From the NCBI GenBank assembly GCA_020746105.1, contig CM036618.1, positions 20,329,001-20,393,000 of the forward strand: a stretch of 64,000 bases of DNA, read 5' to 3'. Shown here piece after piece: positions 1 through 10,748 of the stretch. Numbering within the stretch: position 1 is the first letter of the stretch; the number at the start of each line of letters is the position of its first letter. The translations under genes were made by a program, and so were the position numbers. Below the pieces are notes generated by a model. The model did not search any database. It saw nothing but the letters and a program-made list of their open reading frames with translations, and was not told the DNA's origin. The stretch is from Trogon surrucura. Taxonomy: Eukaryota; Chordata; Aves; Trogoniformes; Trogonidae.

Positions 1-835
1 ACTCTACATTTACCCTTGTTATATTTCATTAAATTTTTCCCCGCCCAACACTCCAGCCTGTCCAGGTCTCGCTGAATGGCAGCACAGCCTTCTGGTGTGT
101 CAGCCACTCCTCCCAGCTTGGTGTCATCAGCAAACTTGCTGATAGTACTCTCTAGTCCCTCATCCTATTCATTGATGAATATATTGAATAATACTGGTCC
201 CCGTACCGACCCTTGAGGGACTCCACTGGATACAGGTCTCCAACCAGACTCCGCCCCATTGATCAAAACTCTTTGGCTTCTTCCCCTTAGCCAGTTCGCA
301 GTCCACCTCACTACCCGAGAGTCTAGACCACACTTCCTCAGTTTAGCAGCAAGGATGCTGTGGGAGACTGTGTCAAATGCTTTACTGAAGTCAAGGTAGA
401 CCACATCCACCGCTCGGCCATCATCTATCCACCTTGTTATATCCTCATAAAAGGCTATGAGGTTAGTCAAGCACGACTTCCCCTTGGTGAAGCCATGTTG
501 ACTGTCTCTAATGACCCTCTTATCCCTGATATGCCTTGAGATGGCACCAAGGATAAGTCGTTCCATCACTTTCCCAGGGATGGAGGTGAGGCTGACCGGT
601 CTATAGTTACCCGGGTCCTCCTTCTTGCCCTTTTTGAAGACTGGAGTGACATTTGCTTCCCTCCAGTCCTCAGGTACCTCTCCCGTCTCCCAAGACTTGG
701 CAAAGATGATGGAGAGTGGTCTAGCAATGACATCAGCCAGCTCCCTCAGCACCCGTGGATGCATCCCATCTGGACCCATGGATTTATGGATGTCCAGATT
801 GCTTAATTGGTCCCTAACACATCATTACCCTCCAC
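1..835 (-). mobile_element. CR1 LINE fragment, reverse-transcriptase region
   Basis: Minus-strand copy of a CR1 non-LTR retrotransposon covering the middle of ORF2 (reverse transcriptase). The element continues past the left edge of the window, so its 3' end is not seen. The right end, near 805-840, is the 5' truncation typical of incomplete target-primed reverse transcription. The translated sequence is easily aligned by eye with CR1 RT and has few lesions, so this is one of the younger copies here. The family was recognised from protein motifs; the subfamily was not determined. Confidence 0.93.
165..779 (-). pseudogene. CR1 ORF2 reverse-transcriptase domain, open but interrupted
   Basis: A 204-codon open frame encodes most of the CR1 RT core. 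Visible motifs in order are MGPDGMHPR near the start, the NYRPVSL block, [23 protein letters not shown] (the first catalytic Asp motif) and SGVPQGS at residues 185-191. The frame stops at a TAG (165-167) just after FNIFINE. Past that stop the same frame stays open to the window edge and contains the FADD catalytic motif at 123-134. A single nonsense change therefore separates the two halves of the catalytic centre. GPV is preceded by Arg (SVRGPV) where a hydrophobic residue is usual. No upstream endonuclease remains, so the copy cannot be autonomous. Confidence 0.9.
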
Positions 836-3800
836 TCCCATTTAGACCTGGAGTCTGCTTAACATCCACAAGATAGATGCATTTTTCTAACCACCCTGAG
901 AGAGGATACAATGGCATTAGCCTCAATCTGTTGCCATTCCCTGACAATTAGTTGGTGTTAACTCTTGGGCATAAGGTCCTTGCCAAAATTCAATTTCCAT
1001 GGCCCAAACTTTTGATGGGCTAAATCCACATGACTCTTACTAACCCTGAAAGTTTATTATTTGATTCTGTAAAGTTACTGAAGCACTTTCACATCCCAAC
1101 ACACTCAAATAATTAAATTTCTGATACATTCATAAATTCAAATCTGTAATTTAACTACAGTGAATATTGTTCAATATTTCTTATTTCAGAGAATCTCCTT
1201 CCCAGTAAACTTGCACATTAAATCCCTTTGAATTCCAAAATGGCCCCAATAAAAGAAGGATTCAATTAAGAGTTCAGATATTTTAAATCAGGTTTTGTAT
1301 CACTTCATCATATGTTTCAGGAGCAGAGACAGAAACTATCTGTGCTGCAACATTACAGGCTGCATAAAGTTTTGACAGAAATATGAAATGGAGACAAATA
1401 ATGATGGTCACAGTTACTGCAGGAGAGGTGACAAAGTGGTGGTGAACACCCGGGAAGAATTAACAAATTTCCAGCAGAGAGGTACAAGCAACAAACAAGA
1501 GATTACAGCTGTTGATCATCCATGCCAATGTCATCCAGACAAGCTTCATTATCACGGTTTAAAATTTCAAAATTGTTCTTTTAAAATATCTTTAACCCTT
1601 AATTCAGTTTCCTAAGTTGTCTTCATAGTTGCAAACGACCTAGTTACTTTTGTTTCTCAATAAACTAAAGAGGCTATACTCCATAGTCAAATATTGTGGA
1701 TTCTACTTTACAATGAAAAATGTCTGGTATTTGTTTCTTCTTCCTGTTCCCCTGTTCTTTGTGCATCTTCCCCTCACATCTGTTGTTCTACTTGCCTTCA
1801 CTTCTAATTTGTGATAAAGCTATTTATCCTGATAATATACTGCTTTTCAGCAATGTATTTCAAGCAGTAGTGAAAATATTCACTCCATATAGTCAAAATG
1901 TTAGACAGAATGTTAATCAAGAGCAACCAGGAGAGAAGAGACAGATTAGCCTCATTAAATTTGAATCCTAAATACCAATGGCTATGTTTACAGTGCGTGT
2001 TGAACTGAGGCTTGGCCCTAGGCTTTTGCTAGTAACAGCTACTGACCCATCTGCATCTGAACTCAGATCTTAGCTGAAATTAGTAGCATCATCGTCTTGA
2101 TAAGTTAAACCACAGTGCTGTGTTTATTTTCTCTTCTGTTTTTGTGATGTAGGTTTCTCTAGTCAGCAGAAGCAAAAGCATCTTCAGGTGACAGTAGACA
2201 GCCCACCTTGAGTGAACCAAGGGGAGGAGGAGGGCTCTGATCAACTCTGCTGTTGGCCAAGAAGCTGACATCACCCTCTTACCTTTACAGAGATGAAGCT
2301 AGTGACCATTTCAGATGTGAAGTGTTGCTGCTAATTTTAATCTCTGCTTTGAAATGGCAAGAATCACTTAAGCACATCTTAGAGCCAGCTTCAAAACATC
2401 ACCTCCTTGATGTGACACATTGCACACAGTACAGAATAGCCTGTCAGCAAAGCTTGCCCACTGCATGGCCCAGGGTAGAGGACATATTTGCTCAGCATCA
2501 GCACTTTCCCAGTTTGAACCTCAGGTGAGTAATGACACAATCCTGACACTCACTAAAGCATGACATGGTAGAAAGGCTTTAAAAAAAACAACTTCAGGCT
2601 GCCTGTTTTCATGCATCATCCTCCCCTTGACAGCCCATAAAATTGATATATATGTCCTCAGAAACATTTTGAGAACTGACACAAAAAGGGGAACACCTAC
2701 AACTACTTCTAATTTCATTCAGCAGTTAACTGATGAAAAACCAGAAGAGTCACAAAGAGGTATTGCTTGAACAGCAGCTCTTACACCTCCCAGGAAGTCA
2801 TAAGAGGAAGGTGAAGCATTTTGAAGATATATCTTCCACTTTCTATATTATCTTGCCCTATCTACACTCCTTTCTGTACAGAGGGGCATTTTCCTCATAC
2901 AGATTTGCCAGCTCACTCTAATACCTTGTGGAGGTGTCTGCCTACTGAGTATATCAGCTCTGGGTGGACCTCTTGGATAGTCTGAGTTAAACTTGATGGA
3001 GCAGGCACCAGATTTCCAAAAGGACAAAAAGCATTTCGGACACTGAGACTAGAGATTTGAGATAACACTGTATACGATAAGGAAAATAGGTCTCACATTA
3101 GATTTCAGATACACTTCAGTGCGTAGTATGATAGTATCATGATGGACTGCAGACCTTGTTATTGCAGACATTACATTTGTCACAGTTACTTTACACTTAT
3201 TTGTATATTTTAATCCCTTATCCATCTTTTATTCATAAGTGAATAAATTGTTATTGAATTAGTCAATCTATCTTGACACTTATCTGGTAGAATTACTCAG
3301 TTTCAGGATTCTTTATTAGGATACTTCCTCATGAGTCCCAATAACATATGCAACTGCACATGTCCAGCAGTGAAGGTTTTGAGGTGGTATTTTATTACTA
3401 TTTATTTCATGCCTGTCAATTCTGTCAAAAACTTCACAAATAAAAGATATATTTGTGAATGCCCTGAGAACATACCAACTGAATACTGCTTCTCCTGCAA
3501 GACACATCTCAACAGTGATCAAATGAGATTTACTATGGATCTCTCCCATCATCAAACACACAAAAGGTTCCTAGCAAGACACAGTGACCCCAAAGGCTGC
3601 TCAGTAACCTCTGCTCCTTCCTATAGCAATATTGTGTCAAATTTACTAATAAAACAAAACAGCAGAGAGGGTGGCAGTGTGTAACACTTTGAAACAGCTA
3701 CTGACAGGTGATTTCTCTCTATCGCAAATCTCTCTCCAAACTCTTTTCCCAGTTTCACTGCTGTTACAATTGTAAGAGCTACAAGACCAACAAGGAAGCC

Positions 3801-4176
3801 AACTTGTTTTGGAACTGAGAATGTCACTGACATGTTTTAAGACTGCTGAAGTCTTCAAGAAGTCACTCAAGGAAGTCACTCAAGTATTGCTAAAGGTAAG
3901 GATGTTTAAACCTCAATGACCTTGAAGTCCTGATTTTTATTCTGTTAGATTCTACACATGTACATCCATATACTCATAAATAAATATCTATTTATATATC
4001 AATGTACATAATATCTGTATATATAGATGCATATGTCTGGTTTTACGTGTGTATGTACCCATATACGACCTGAAATGGAAATAATTTATGAGAATCAAAA
4101 TTAGGGCAATAAAAGTTCAGTACAATAATAACCGATTGTGTTCTTGAAAACTGTTAGGCAGCAGGCCACAATTATA
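836..4176. other. AT-rich unique DNA, no gene recognised
   Basis: No repeat family, convincing exon or RNA gene is visible. Short open frames (for example 1388-1615, 3331-3684, 3621-3833) have no recognisable motif and low-complexity composition. A small direct duplication of a 12-13 bp unit (AAGTCACTCAAGG) lies at 3860-3884. 3955-4060 is rich in alternating purine-pyrimidine TATA/TGTA sequence. Intergenic or intronic DNA is the simplest reading. Confidence 0.6.
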
Positions 4177-4250
4177 CAATCATAAAATCATCTTGGTTGG
4201 AAAAAACTTTTAAGACCATTGAATCCAATCATTAATTAATTAATACTCCT
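4177..4250 (-). mobile_element. CR1 3'-end remnant, short
   Basis: The + strand reads a decayed CR1 3' terminus: an octamer-like start (CAATCATAAAATCAT), then the TTGGTTGGAAAA and TTAAGACCATTGAATCCAA blocks that follow the tail in minus-oriented copies. Only about 70 bp survive. The sequence is much more diverged than the copies to its right, so it is an older insertion. Confidence 0.6.
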
Positions 4251-4302
4251 GATGGACATTAAAAACACTCCAGAATGAGTGTTTTCAGGGATAAGATCAG
4301 TG

Positions 4303-4348
4303 AACCATTTATCTGAGATCTTCACAACCATTTATCTGAGATCTTCAC
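4303..4348. repeat. Perfect 23-bp tandem duplication
   Basis: Two adjacent identical 23-bp units, AACCATTTATCTGAGATCTTCAC, occupy 4303-4325 and 4326-4348. It is outside any recognised element. It is most simply a replication-slippage duplication, and lack of divergence suggests it is recent. Confidence 0.9.
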
Positions 4349-4387
4349 AACTATAGAGAATTATGAGTTCCATGCTAAAATAATATC

Positions 4388-4817
4388 GAATCATAGAATG
4401 CTTTGGGCTGGAAGGGAGTTTAAAGATCATCTAGTTCCAACCTCCCTGCCATGGGCAGGAACACCTTCCACCAGACCAGGCTGCTCAAAGCCCCATCCAG
4501 CCTGGCCTTGAACACTGACAGAGAGTGGGCAGCCACATCTTCTCTGGGCAACCTGCTCCAGTGCCTCACCACTCTTACAGCAGATTATATCTTCCTGTCT
4601 ATAGTTACTCTAAATCTACCCTCTTTCAGTTTGATACTGTTACCCCTTGTCCTACTACTATGGTCCTTGGTAAGGAGTCCCTCCTCTTCTTTCCTGTAGG
4701 TCCCCTTTAAGTACTGGAAGACCACTATAAGGTCTCCCTGGAGCTTTCTCCTCTCCAGGCTGAACAACCCCAACTCTCAGTCTGTCCTCATAGCAGAGGT
4801 GCTCCAGCCCCCCGATC
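4388..4817 (-). mobile_element. CR1 LINE, 5'-truncated copy
   Basis: Minus-strand CR1 beginning at the octamer tail (AATCATAGAATG on the + strand) and reading through the typical GGGCTGGAAGGGA, GCCATGGGCAGG and CCTGTCCTCATAGCAGAGGTGC landmarks. It covers the 3' UTR and the last part of ORF2. It stops exactly where the next CR1 tail starts. The ORF2 remnant is broken by several stops. The abrupt junction means either the neighbour inserted here or this copy was cut short by it. Confidence 0.93.
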
Positions 4818-4818
4818 A

Positions 4819-5370
4819 TCATAGAATTATAGAATGTGTTGGGCTGGAAGAGAGCTTTAGAGGTCGTCTAATCCAATCCCCCTGCAGTAGGTAGGGACAT
4901 CTTCAACTAGATCAGGTTGCTCAGAGCCCCATCAAGGCTGACCCTGAATGCTTCCTGAGATGGAGCTTCCACCACCTCTCTGGGAAACCTGTGCCAGTGT
5001 TTCACCACCCTCATTGTAAAGAACCTTTTTCTAACATCTAATCTGAATCTACTCTGCTCTAGTTTAAAACCATTGTCCCTCATCCTGTCGCTGCATACTC
5101 TTGTGAACAGTCCCTCCCCAGCTTTCCTGTAGGCCCCCTTCAGGTACTGGAAAGCTGCTATAAGATCTCCACAGAGCCTTCTCTTCTCCAGGCTGAACAA
5201 TCCCAATTCTCTCAGCCTGTTCTCGCAGCAGAGGTATTCCAGCCCTTTGACCACTTTTGTGGCCCTCCTCTGGACCTGCTCCAACAAGTCCACACCCTTT
5301 TGGTGTTGAGAGCTCCAGAACTGGATGCACTATTCCAGGTGAGGTCTCACCAGAGCGGAGCAGAGGGGCA
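4819..5370 (-). mobile_element. CR1 LINE, 5'-truncated copy
   Basis: Second minus-strand CR1, directly adjoining the previous copy and in the same orientation. The tail at 4819-4835 has two CATAGAAT/TATAGAAT octamers. The copy runs through the 3' UTR and ORF2 C-terminus to the GGTCTCACCAGAGCGGAGCAGAGGGGCA block. The sequence to the right is not CR1. It holds an open ORF2 C-terminus, described separately. Confidence 0.94.
4907..5293 (-). pseudogene. CR1 ORF2 C-terminal region, open frame
   Basis: A 128-codon stop-free frame encodes the ORF2 C-terminus after the RT domain. Recognisable stretches are [51 protein letters not shown] and FFTMRVVKHWHRFP, ending in LSNLI. The frame starts at an internal Met created by the 5' truncation. 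Its openness reflects recent insertion, not selection. No upstream RT is present, so no function is expected. Confidence 0.9.
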
Positions 5371-5840
5371 CATCATGTCAGATCTAGGCACTTCCGGCAG
5401 TCCATGGTCTGCACTGCAGCCTCTGCCTTCAGCAGCTCTGTCTGGGTAGAAGCATCAGCCACTGCCATTTCCAGATGGAGCTGCAGCTTTCAGACATGTG
5501 CCCACCATCTTGCCCTGTGGGTCAGTAGAACGAGTGCCCTTGACCTGTGCAGATGGTCCCCAAATGGTGCCAAGTTGCTGGGTTATAAGTAAATCAAGCC
5601 TCAACTCTGTTGGCCTGCTCTGTTCACAGTCCTCCCTCGGATGCTTTATACAGGTTGCCATTGTCCTGGCAATGCCGAGGCCTTGTTATCACCTCCCGTG
5701 AGAGCTGCCAGCTCCTGGAGGGTCTCTCCGCTGCCCTGGTGTTTCCCTGCACCAGGAAAAGCCGCTCTGTGCCGAGATCTGCCACTCCACTGAGGGCTGG
5801 GCTGACTTCAGAGCTCCTCCCCTCAGCGACTGACAGTTAA
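5371..5840. other. GC-rich unidentified patch
   Basis: About 470 bp clearly richer in G+C than its surroundings, joining the 5' end of the CR1 at 5370. Overlapping open frames exist on both strands (5257-5592 and 5610-5840 on +, 5455-5661 and 5689-5934 on -). None shows a motif I recognise, and GC richness alone explains their length. It may be a piece of an unrecognised element. I cannot assign it. Confidence 0.4.
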
Positions 5841-7800
5841 TTGCCATTACCATGTGTTTAAATATGGAGTGAACATTGAAATAAGAAAATGATAAGCAGA
5901 CAGCACAATTACAGAATAATGACAATAAACACAAAAAGATGAATTTACACTGTGCATGCGGCTTCTGGAAAACCCTATTCTCTGTATGTAAAAAGTACCT
6001 TTAGATGATTATGTAATTAGGTAGTCATTATATTCAGTAAAACGAAATTTTAATTTTTTCAGACTAAGGCATATACCCAGAAAGCTTCTTCAAAACTCAC
6101 CATGAGAAGAACAGTGCCAGACACACTTGGTGTGGACAATAGCCACATGATGAGGGCTGTGGTCAGAAATGCAATTTATTACAGTCAGTTTAGCATTTCA
6201 GCTAAAACTTTGCATGGAACTTGCTAGAAACATTTTTTAAAAAATAATTAAGTTTTGTACTGTCATCAGATATGTAAACTGTAGTTAGTGTAATAAAGTT
6301 ATAAGAGTTAGAAATACTGTATTGTATATAACACTAATTTATTTGACTTGAAACAGTATTTCAAAGATTTGTTGTAAATAAACAAAGATCAGGAAAAACG
6401 AGTCTCTGTTAGGTAGTGCTGATTTAGTGAAGTAATCTAGTAGGTTTGTACATCACCAAAACAGGACAACTTCAGTGCTATTTACTAATCTGGGCCTGGA
6501 AAATTATTAGTGAGCTTTTATTATGTGTATTTGTACTATTACTTCAGAGTTCCTGCCACTGATCACTGCCCTATTAAGCTAATTGCTACTACAAAGTACA
6601 ACAAAAAAAAATTAAACAGGGTTCCTTTCAAAAGTCATTTCTCTGTCATGCATGCTTCATAACAGGATTTGCAATTGCTACAGCCACTAAGCCAAGGTTT
6701 CTTTTTCAACCTAGTATGTACCCTTGATGCTGCTGTAATTAGAGTATTGATTTTACACCATTGAGGAATGTACTATGGCTTTTATTGATTTCAATGAGTA
6801 AATCAAAAAAGACATTTCCTGTTGTAGTAGGTCTCTGAAATGACTCAAAATACAGCAAAATTTTTTTTATAAAAACCATGTAGCAGCTATAAACAGATAT
6901 AAAACCAGTCTAACATATTAACTATTAATTTAAAGAGGCTGAAGGATTACTTAGTAGTGCCCAGGAGTTATTTTTTTTCTTCCCTTTTCCTTTTCTCTAA
7001 ACCCAGGTTTCTTATTTTATAGACAAGCATACATAGAAAATGTGGAATCCAAATAAATATAGACCAAAAAATCCTTCCTTTCTCTATGATTCACACTAAA
7101 AAAAAACCCACCAAAAGTGCAATACCTTTGTAGAGAATCAGACATTAACACTAAAAAGAAAGAGCAATAAAGGTCTCTGAATGTCAGTTACCCTCTAATA
7201 AGCCTCACAAAGCCCACAGAATACACACAGGTCTTAAGTCCATTCACGAGCTCAAACTTTTTCCTCTGTAAGAAATCACACTGGCTCTTGATCCAAATAA
7301 GTATTTACGGACCTCTGGATCTAAACTAAACAGAAAGTATAATAAAAGTAGATCAACACCAAATACCAGACTTTGTGAAAACTCTAAGGTAGTCAAAACC
7401 TGCTTTAGACCAACTTCTGACAAACATGAGGCAAAGGCTTTCCCTGGGAGCATGACCTACATAAGTGCCTTTCTTGAATCTTTTTCTGGACTACAGGTTT
7501 CTTCCACTGTAATTTTTGTAAATAACACTGCAACACCTGTTTTAAAATACATTTGAACGTGATTGAGTTGAAGAAGACACACTCAAGCCGAACTTCTTTG
7601 TGTATAGTGGTACTAGTAGTTCAGGACAAAAATTGTGTACAGGTTCCACCACCATCCTAGTTCTTTGTTTCTTCCCCTTTGTAAGGGATTTCACTGTACT
7701 GTTCAAGGTACTACTACCTTCTCTCAGCAAATGCTGGAGAGAAACTTCCTCACTCATGAACCAAGACTAGGATCAGACACTTCACAAAGAGGCACTCTAT
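5841..7800. other. AT-rich unique DNA, no gene recognised
   Basis: AT-rich sequence with short A/T runs and scattered short frames (7244-7453, 7542-7757) that show no domain. No CR1 tail, LTR terminus or splice-bounded exon could be supported. Confidence 0.55.
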
Positions 7801-7882
7801 ATTCAGGAGTCCTAATGAATTCAGGAGTCCTAATAAACTCGGTTCTCCTGAATTCAGGAGTCCTGTTCAGGAACCCTAATGG
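7801..7882. repeat. Minisatellite, about five degenerate 18-bp units
   Basis: Units begin ATTCAGGAGTCCTAATGA (7801-7818) and ATTCAGGAGTCCTAATAA (7819-7836), followed by a diverged 15-bp unit at 7837-7851, another at 7852-7866 and a partial copy at 7867-7882. Junctions contain GAATTC, and the unit is partly palindromic (AGGAGTCCT). On the + strand the open frame 7635-7994 reads the array as repeated SGVL peptides, a by-product of the repeat. Confidence 0.85.
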
Positions 7883-8248
7883 AATAATGAAGCTCTGTGT
7901 GTCTGTGTGCAGGAGTAAAGGGAGCTGCTTATGTGGACATCTTTCATTCCTTTATTCATGCCAGCTGTGTACACACCAAACAATTCCAAATTAATTTTTA
8001 TTATTTCCTTTAATAGTCCAAGGAATATTCCAGGTAAAATTCATTTCATAATCAGTTCTTCACTAAAGTGGGATGTCTGTTTCTTGTAAAAAAAAAACAA
8101 ACATCAAAACTCACAAGAATAAATTTCCTCCAAATTTTAATTTATGCCTTCCAAAATGTCAGGAGCTTCTAGTTCTGGGAATGAATATAACATGCTTTCC
8201 TTATGAAGAAGACTGCTGCAGAACTTTTACCTGCTTAGGGTAAAGAAC

Positions 8249-8353
8249 TCAAGAACAAATACTCATATTACGTATTAAAACAAGTTTCCAGCTGATCACA
8301 CTTTGTGAGTTCTTGGACTCTCTCATGCGATTGTATCATCAAGAACAAATACT
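8249..8353. mobile_element. 75-bp insertion flanked by perfect 15-bp direct repeats
   Basis: The 15-mer TCAAGAACAAATACT occurs at 8249-8263 and again at 8339-8353. The 75 bp between them (8264-8338) closely resemble 10355-10429, about 2.1 kb to the right in the same orientation. Only about nine positions differ over roughly 75. The 15-bp repeats look like a target-site duplication, as left by target-primed reverse transcription. The insert has no poly(A) tail and no CR1 octamer. It could be a templated insertion copied from the other locus, or both could be members of a short repeat family. Confidence 0.7.
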
Positions 8354-8425
8354 ACTACTGAAGGCAATAACATGAGTTCTTACATGAGTAAGAAGCAATT
8401 TCGGGGTTGAATTCACTAGTAACGC

Positions 8426-9539
8426 TGTTGTGGTTTGACCCTGGCTGGCAGCCAGGTGGCCACACAGTCGGTCTATCACCCCCTCTTCTCTGCTAGACAG
8501 GGGGAGAAAATATATCGACGGGCTCAAGGTTTGAGATAAGGACAGGGAAATCACTTGCATTTACCATCCTGGGCAAAACAGACTTGATTTTGGGGAAATT
8601 AGTCAGATTTAGTAAGAGAACAAATCAGAGAAGAGTAGTGAGAAATAACAAAAAAACAAACAAATCTTAAAAGAAAAACACCCTCCCCCCATCCCTCCCT
8701 TCTTCCCGGGCTCAACATCAATCCGGGTTTCTCCACCTCCTCCCCCCGAAGCGGCACAGGGGAACAGGGAATGGGGGTTACAGTCGGTTCATCCGATGGT
8801 GGTTCCACTGCTTCTTCTTCCTCCAGGGGTCATTGTGGGGTCCCTTGTGGGAGACAAGCTTCACACTCTCTTCTCCAGCATGAGTCATCTCATGAAGGGC
8901 AACCTGCCCCCAACATGAGTCTGAGGTGCAGTCCTTCAGGGGAAACTCCTCCAGCATGAGTCCCTTGCGGATCACAAAAGTCCCACCAGCCAACCTGCTC
9001 CAGTGTGGGCATTCACTCTTCCATGGGCTACAGGTTCCGGCAACAACCTCCTCCAATATGGGCTTCCCCCTCCAAGGGGGCTACAGCCCCCTTCAGGTAT
9101 CCACATGCTCCAATGTGGGGTCCTCCATGGGCTGCAGGTGGACATCTAAACCCTGTCACACCCACGGGCTGCAGGGGGACAACCCGCTTCACTACGGTCT
9201 TCACCACAGACCCGGGGGACTCTCTGCTCCAGCGCCCGGAGCTCATCCTCCCCCCCTCCTTCTTCACTGACCTTGATGTTTTCACATATTCTCACTTCTC
9301 TGTCTCTCTGCCAGCTGTTGTGTGGTGCAGTTCTGTTTCCCCATTCTTAAATATGTTTTTCACAGAGGCGTTGCTCTGCTATCACTTTACTGATAGGCTC
9401 AGCCTTGGCCAGCGGCGGGTCCCTCTTTGGAGCCGGCTGGCATTGGCTCTATCAATCTTGGGGAGCTTCTAGCAGCTTCTTGCAGAAGCCACCCTGCAGC
9501 TCCCCCGCCACCGAAATCCGACCAGGCAAACCCAATACA
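8426..9539 (-). mobile_element. ERVL-type solo LTR, long form
   Basis: An 1.1-kb LTR in minus orientation. In sense it starts TGTATTGGGTTTGCCTGG (+ strand end 9539) and ends at the ...GGTCAAACCACAACA terminus (+ strand start 8426), giving TG...CA ends. A TATA-like TATTTAAG lies at 9346-9353 in sense orientation. Sense-wise it carries a family-typical array of degenerate units of roughly 50-60 bp built around GCTGGAG/CCATGGGCTGCAG, at about 8860-9240. No internal retroviral sequence adjoins either end, so it is solo. I could not see a clean 5-bp target duplication. Open frames inside it (for example 9005-9472 +) are shadows of the GC-rich repeats. Confidence 0.85.
8860..9240 (-). repeat. Degenerate internal repeats of the LTR
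   Basis: Recurring blocks such as CTCCAGCATGAGTC, CTCCAGTGTGGGC, CTCCAATATGGGC and CTCCAATGTGGGG alternate with ATGGGCTGCAGG-type blocks at spacings of roughly 50-60 bp. This is a tandem array inside the LTR upstream of its 3' end. Copies differ enough that the array is not recently homogenised. Confidence 0.7.
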
Positions 9540-10354
9540 AAATACAGAAAAGTTCCTCCCTGAAAATATGCAAAAACTGGTTCTCTGGAATCTCTATTGG
9601 ACACTGCGGCATCCTTCACCAACTTCAGTTTCAGAATGCCTTGACAGCATAGTTGAATGAAGAGCACAGCATAGTAGCCATATAAGCATAAGCATATAGA
9701 TATGCAATACACATACATATGATTAAGTTCTAAGATCAAGAACTTGCCTTGCCTTTGAACCCTGCTTGACAAATAACAGTATTTAATCACTGAATGTACC
9801 ATACGTCACTGCTACTGTCTCATGCATCTTTTGCTATTACTTCTGTATTTGCAGAAATGCTAGTCTGTTTTCTTCATCCCTGTATGTCTCCCAGCTCTTC
9901 TCAGTACTCTACCTTCTTGATATATTAGGAGTAAAAAATCCTTTATTTATTTGCTATGCATTCTGGTTGTTAGTGTGATGACTGACAGATCACCTGAGCA
10001 GACTAGAAGATTTTGTGGGGTTGCTACCCCAAACAATGAATCTCAATCTTTCTCTTTTCTCATTTTTTTCTGTTTCTCATCATACGTTATGTATAACTGC
10101 ACTCATGTTACTATTGAGTTTTGTATATTAAATTAATGAGATAGAAATAAAAAAGCTTGGGATTTTCTGCCTCCAGAACAACTTGATATAATTATAGGCT
10201 TAAAATTCATGGTTACTGATATACTATCTTTCCATTTTCATGTTGTTTTCATGCATGCAGATTTGTATTTGGGACACAAATATAGTTTCAATAGCCACGG
10301 GGAGTTTTTGAAGCAGAAGGTGGATATCAGTTTTGCATAAATATAATTATTCCT

Positions 10355-10429
10355 CATATTAGGTATTAAAACAAATTTCCAGCTGTTAGCACTTTGTGAG
10401 TTCTTGTACTCTCTCATGTATTTGTATAA
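10355..10429. repeat. Second copy of the 75-bp sequence inserted at 8264
   Basis: Reads CATATTAGGTATTAAAACAA, then TTTCCAGCTG, CACTTTGTGAGTTCTTG and ACTCTCTCATG, matching 8264-8338 in the same order and orientation with scattered substitutions. Similarity ends sharply on both sides. I see no flanking direct repeat here, so this copy is the better candidate for the source locus. Confidence 0.8.
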
Positions 10430-10666
10430 TGCTGAATTTCTTTTTGGAAGTATTTCTACTTTAGGTTCTTCTTGCCATACGAAAAGATCAAGAAGTAATA
10501 CTAAGAGAAATTTTGCTGTAGTGAAATATTTCCCTAAGTTGTAAGTAAAGAAGATCATGTAATTGTAATGATAACCACAGTAATGAATGTATATAGTAGT
10601 CAGCTATAACCAGCAGTAATTGGTGCACCTTTCATCTCCTGTCAAGCAGAGTGGCACGGATTAGGA

Positions 10667-10748
10667 CCAAAAGGCAGCTATCAGCTCTCTCATTTCCGGA
10701 CCCAAACAAAAGGAAAAGAGGTGCCTGTCTGAGCTGATAGCTTTTGGC
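10667..10748. repeat. Imperfect inverted repeat (hairpin)
   Basis: The left arm at 10667-10687 contains CCAAAA, then GCTATCAGCTC. The right arm at 10731-10747 contains GAGCTGATAGC, then TTTTGG. Pairing gives 11 bp, a 4-nt bulge (GGCA) on the left, then 6 more bp, around a loop of about 43 nt. Weak pairing may extend outward (GGATTAGGA against GATCAGGCCC). It could be a small RNA precursor, a decayed palindromic transposon end, or chance. Confidence 0.55.

Noticed and set aside
5257-5592. 111-codon plus frame reaching into the GC-rich patch
   Set aside because: It starts antisense to CR1, crosses the element boundary and has no motif.
9005-9472. 155-codon plus-strand open frame and several overlapping frames on both strands
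   Set aside because: They lie inside the solo LTR and its GC-rich repeats and have no retroviral or host motif.
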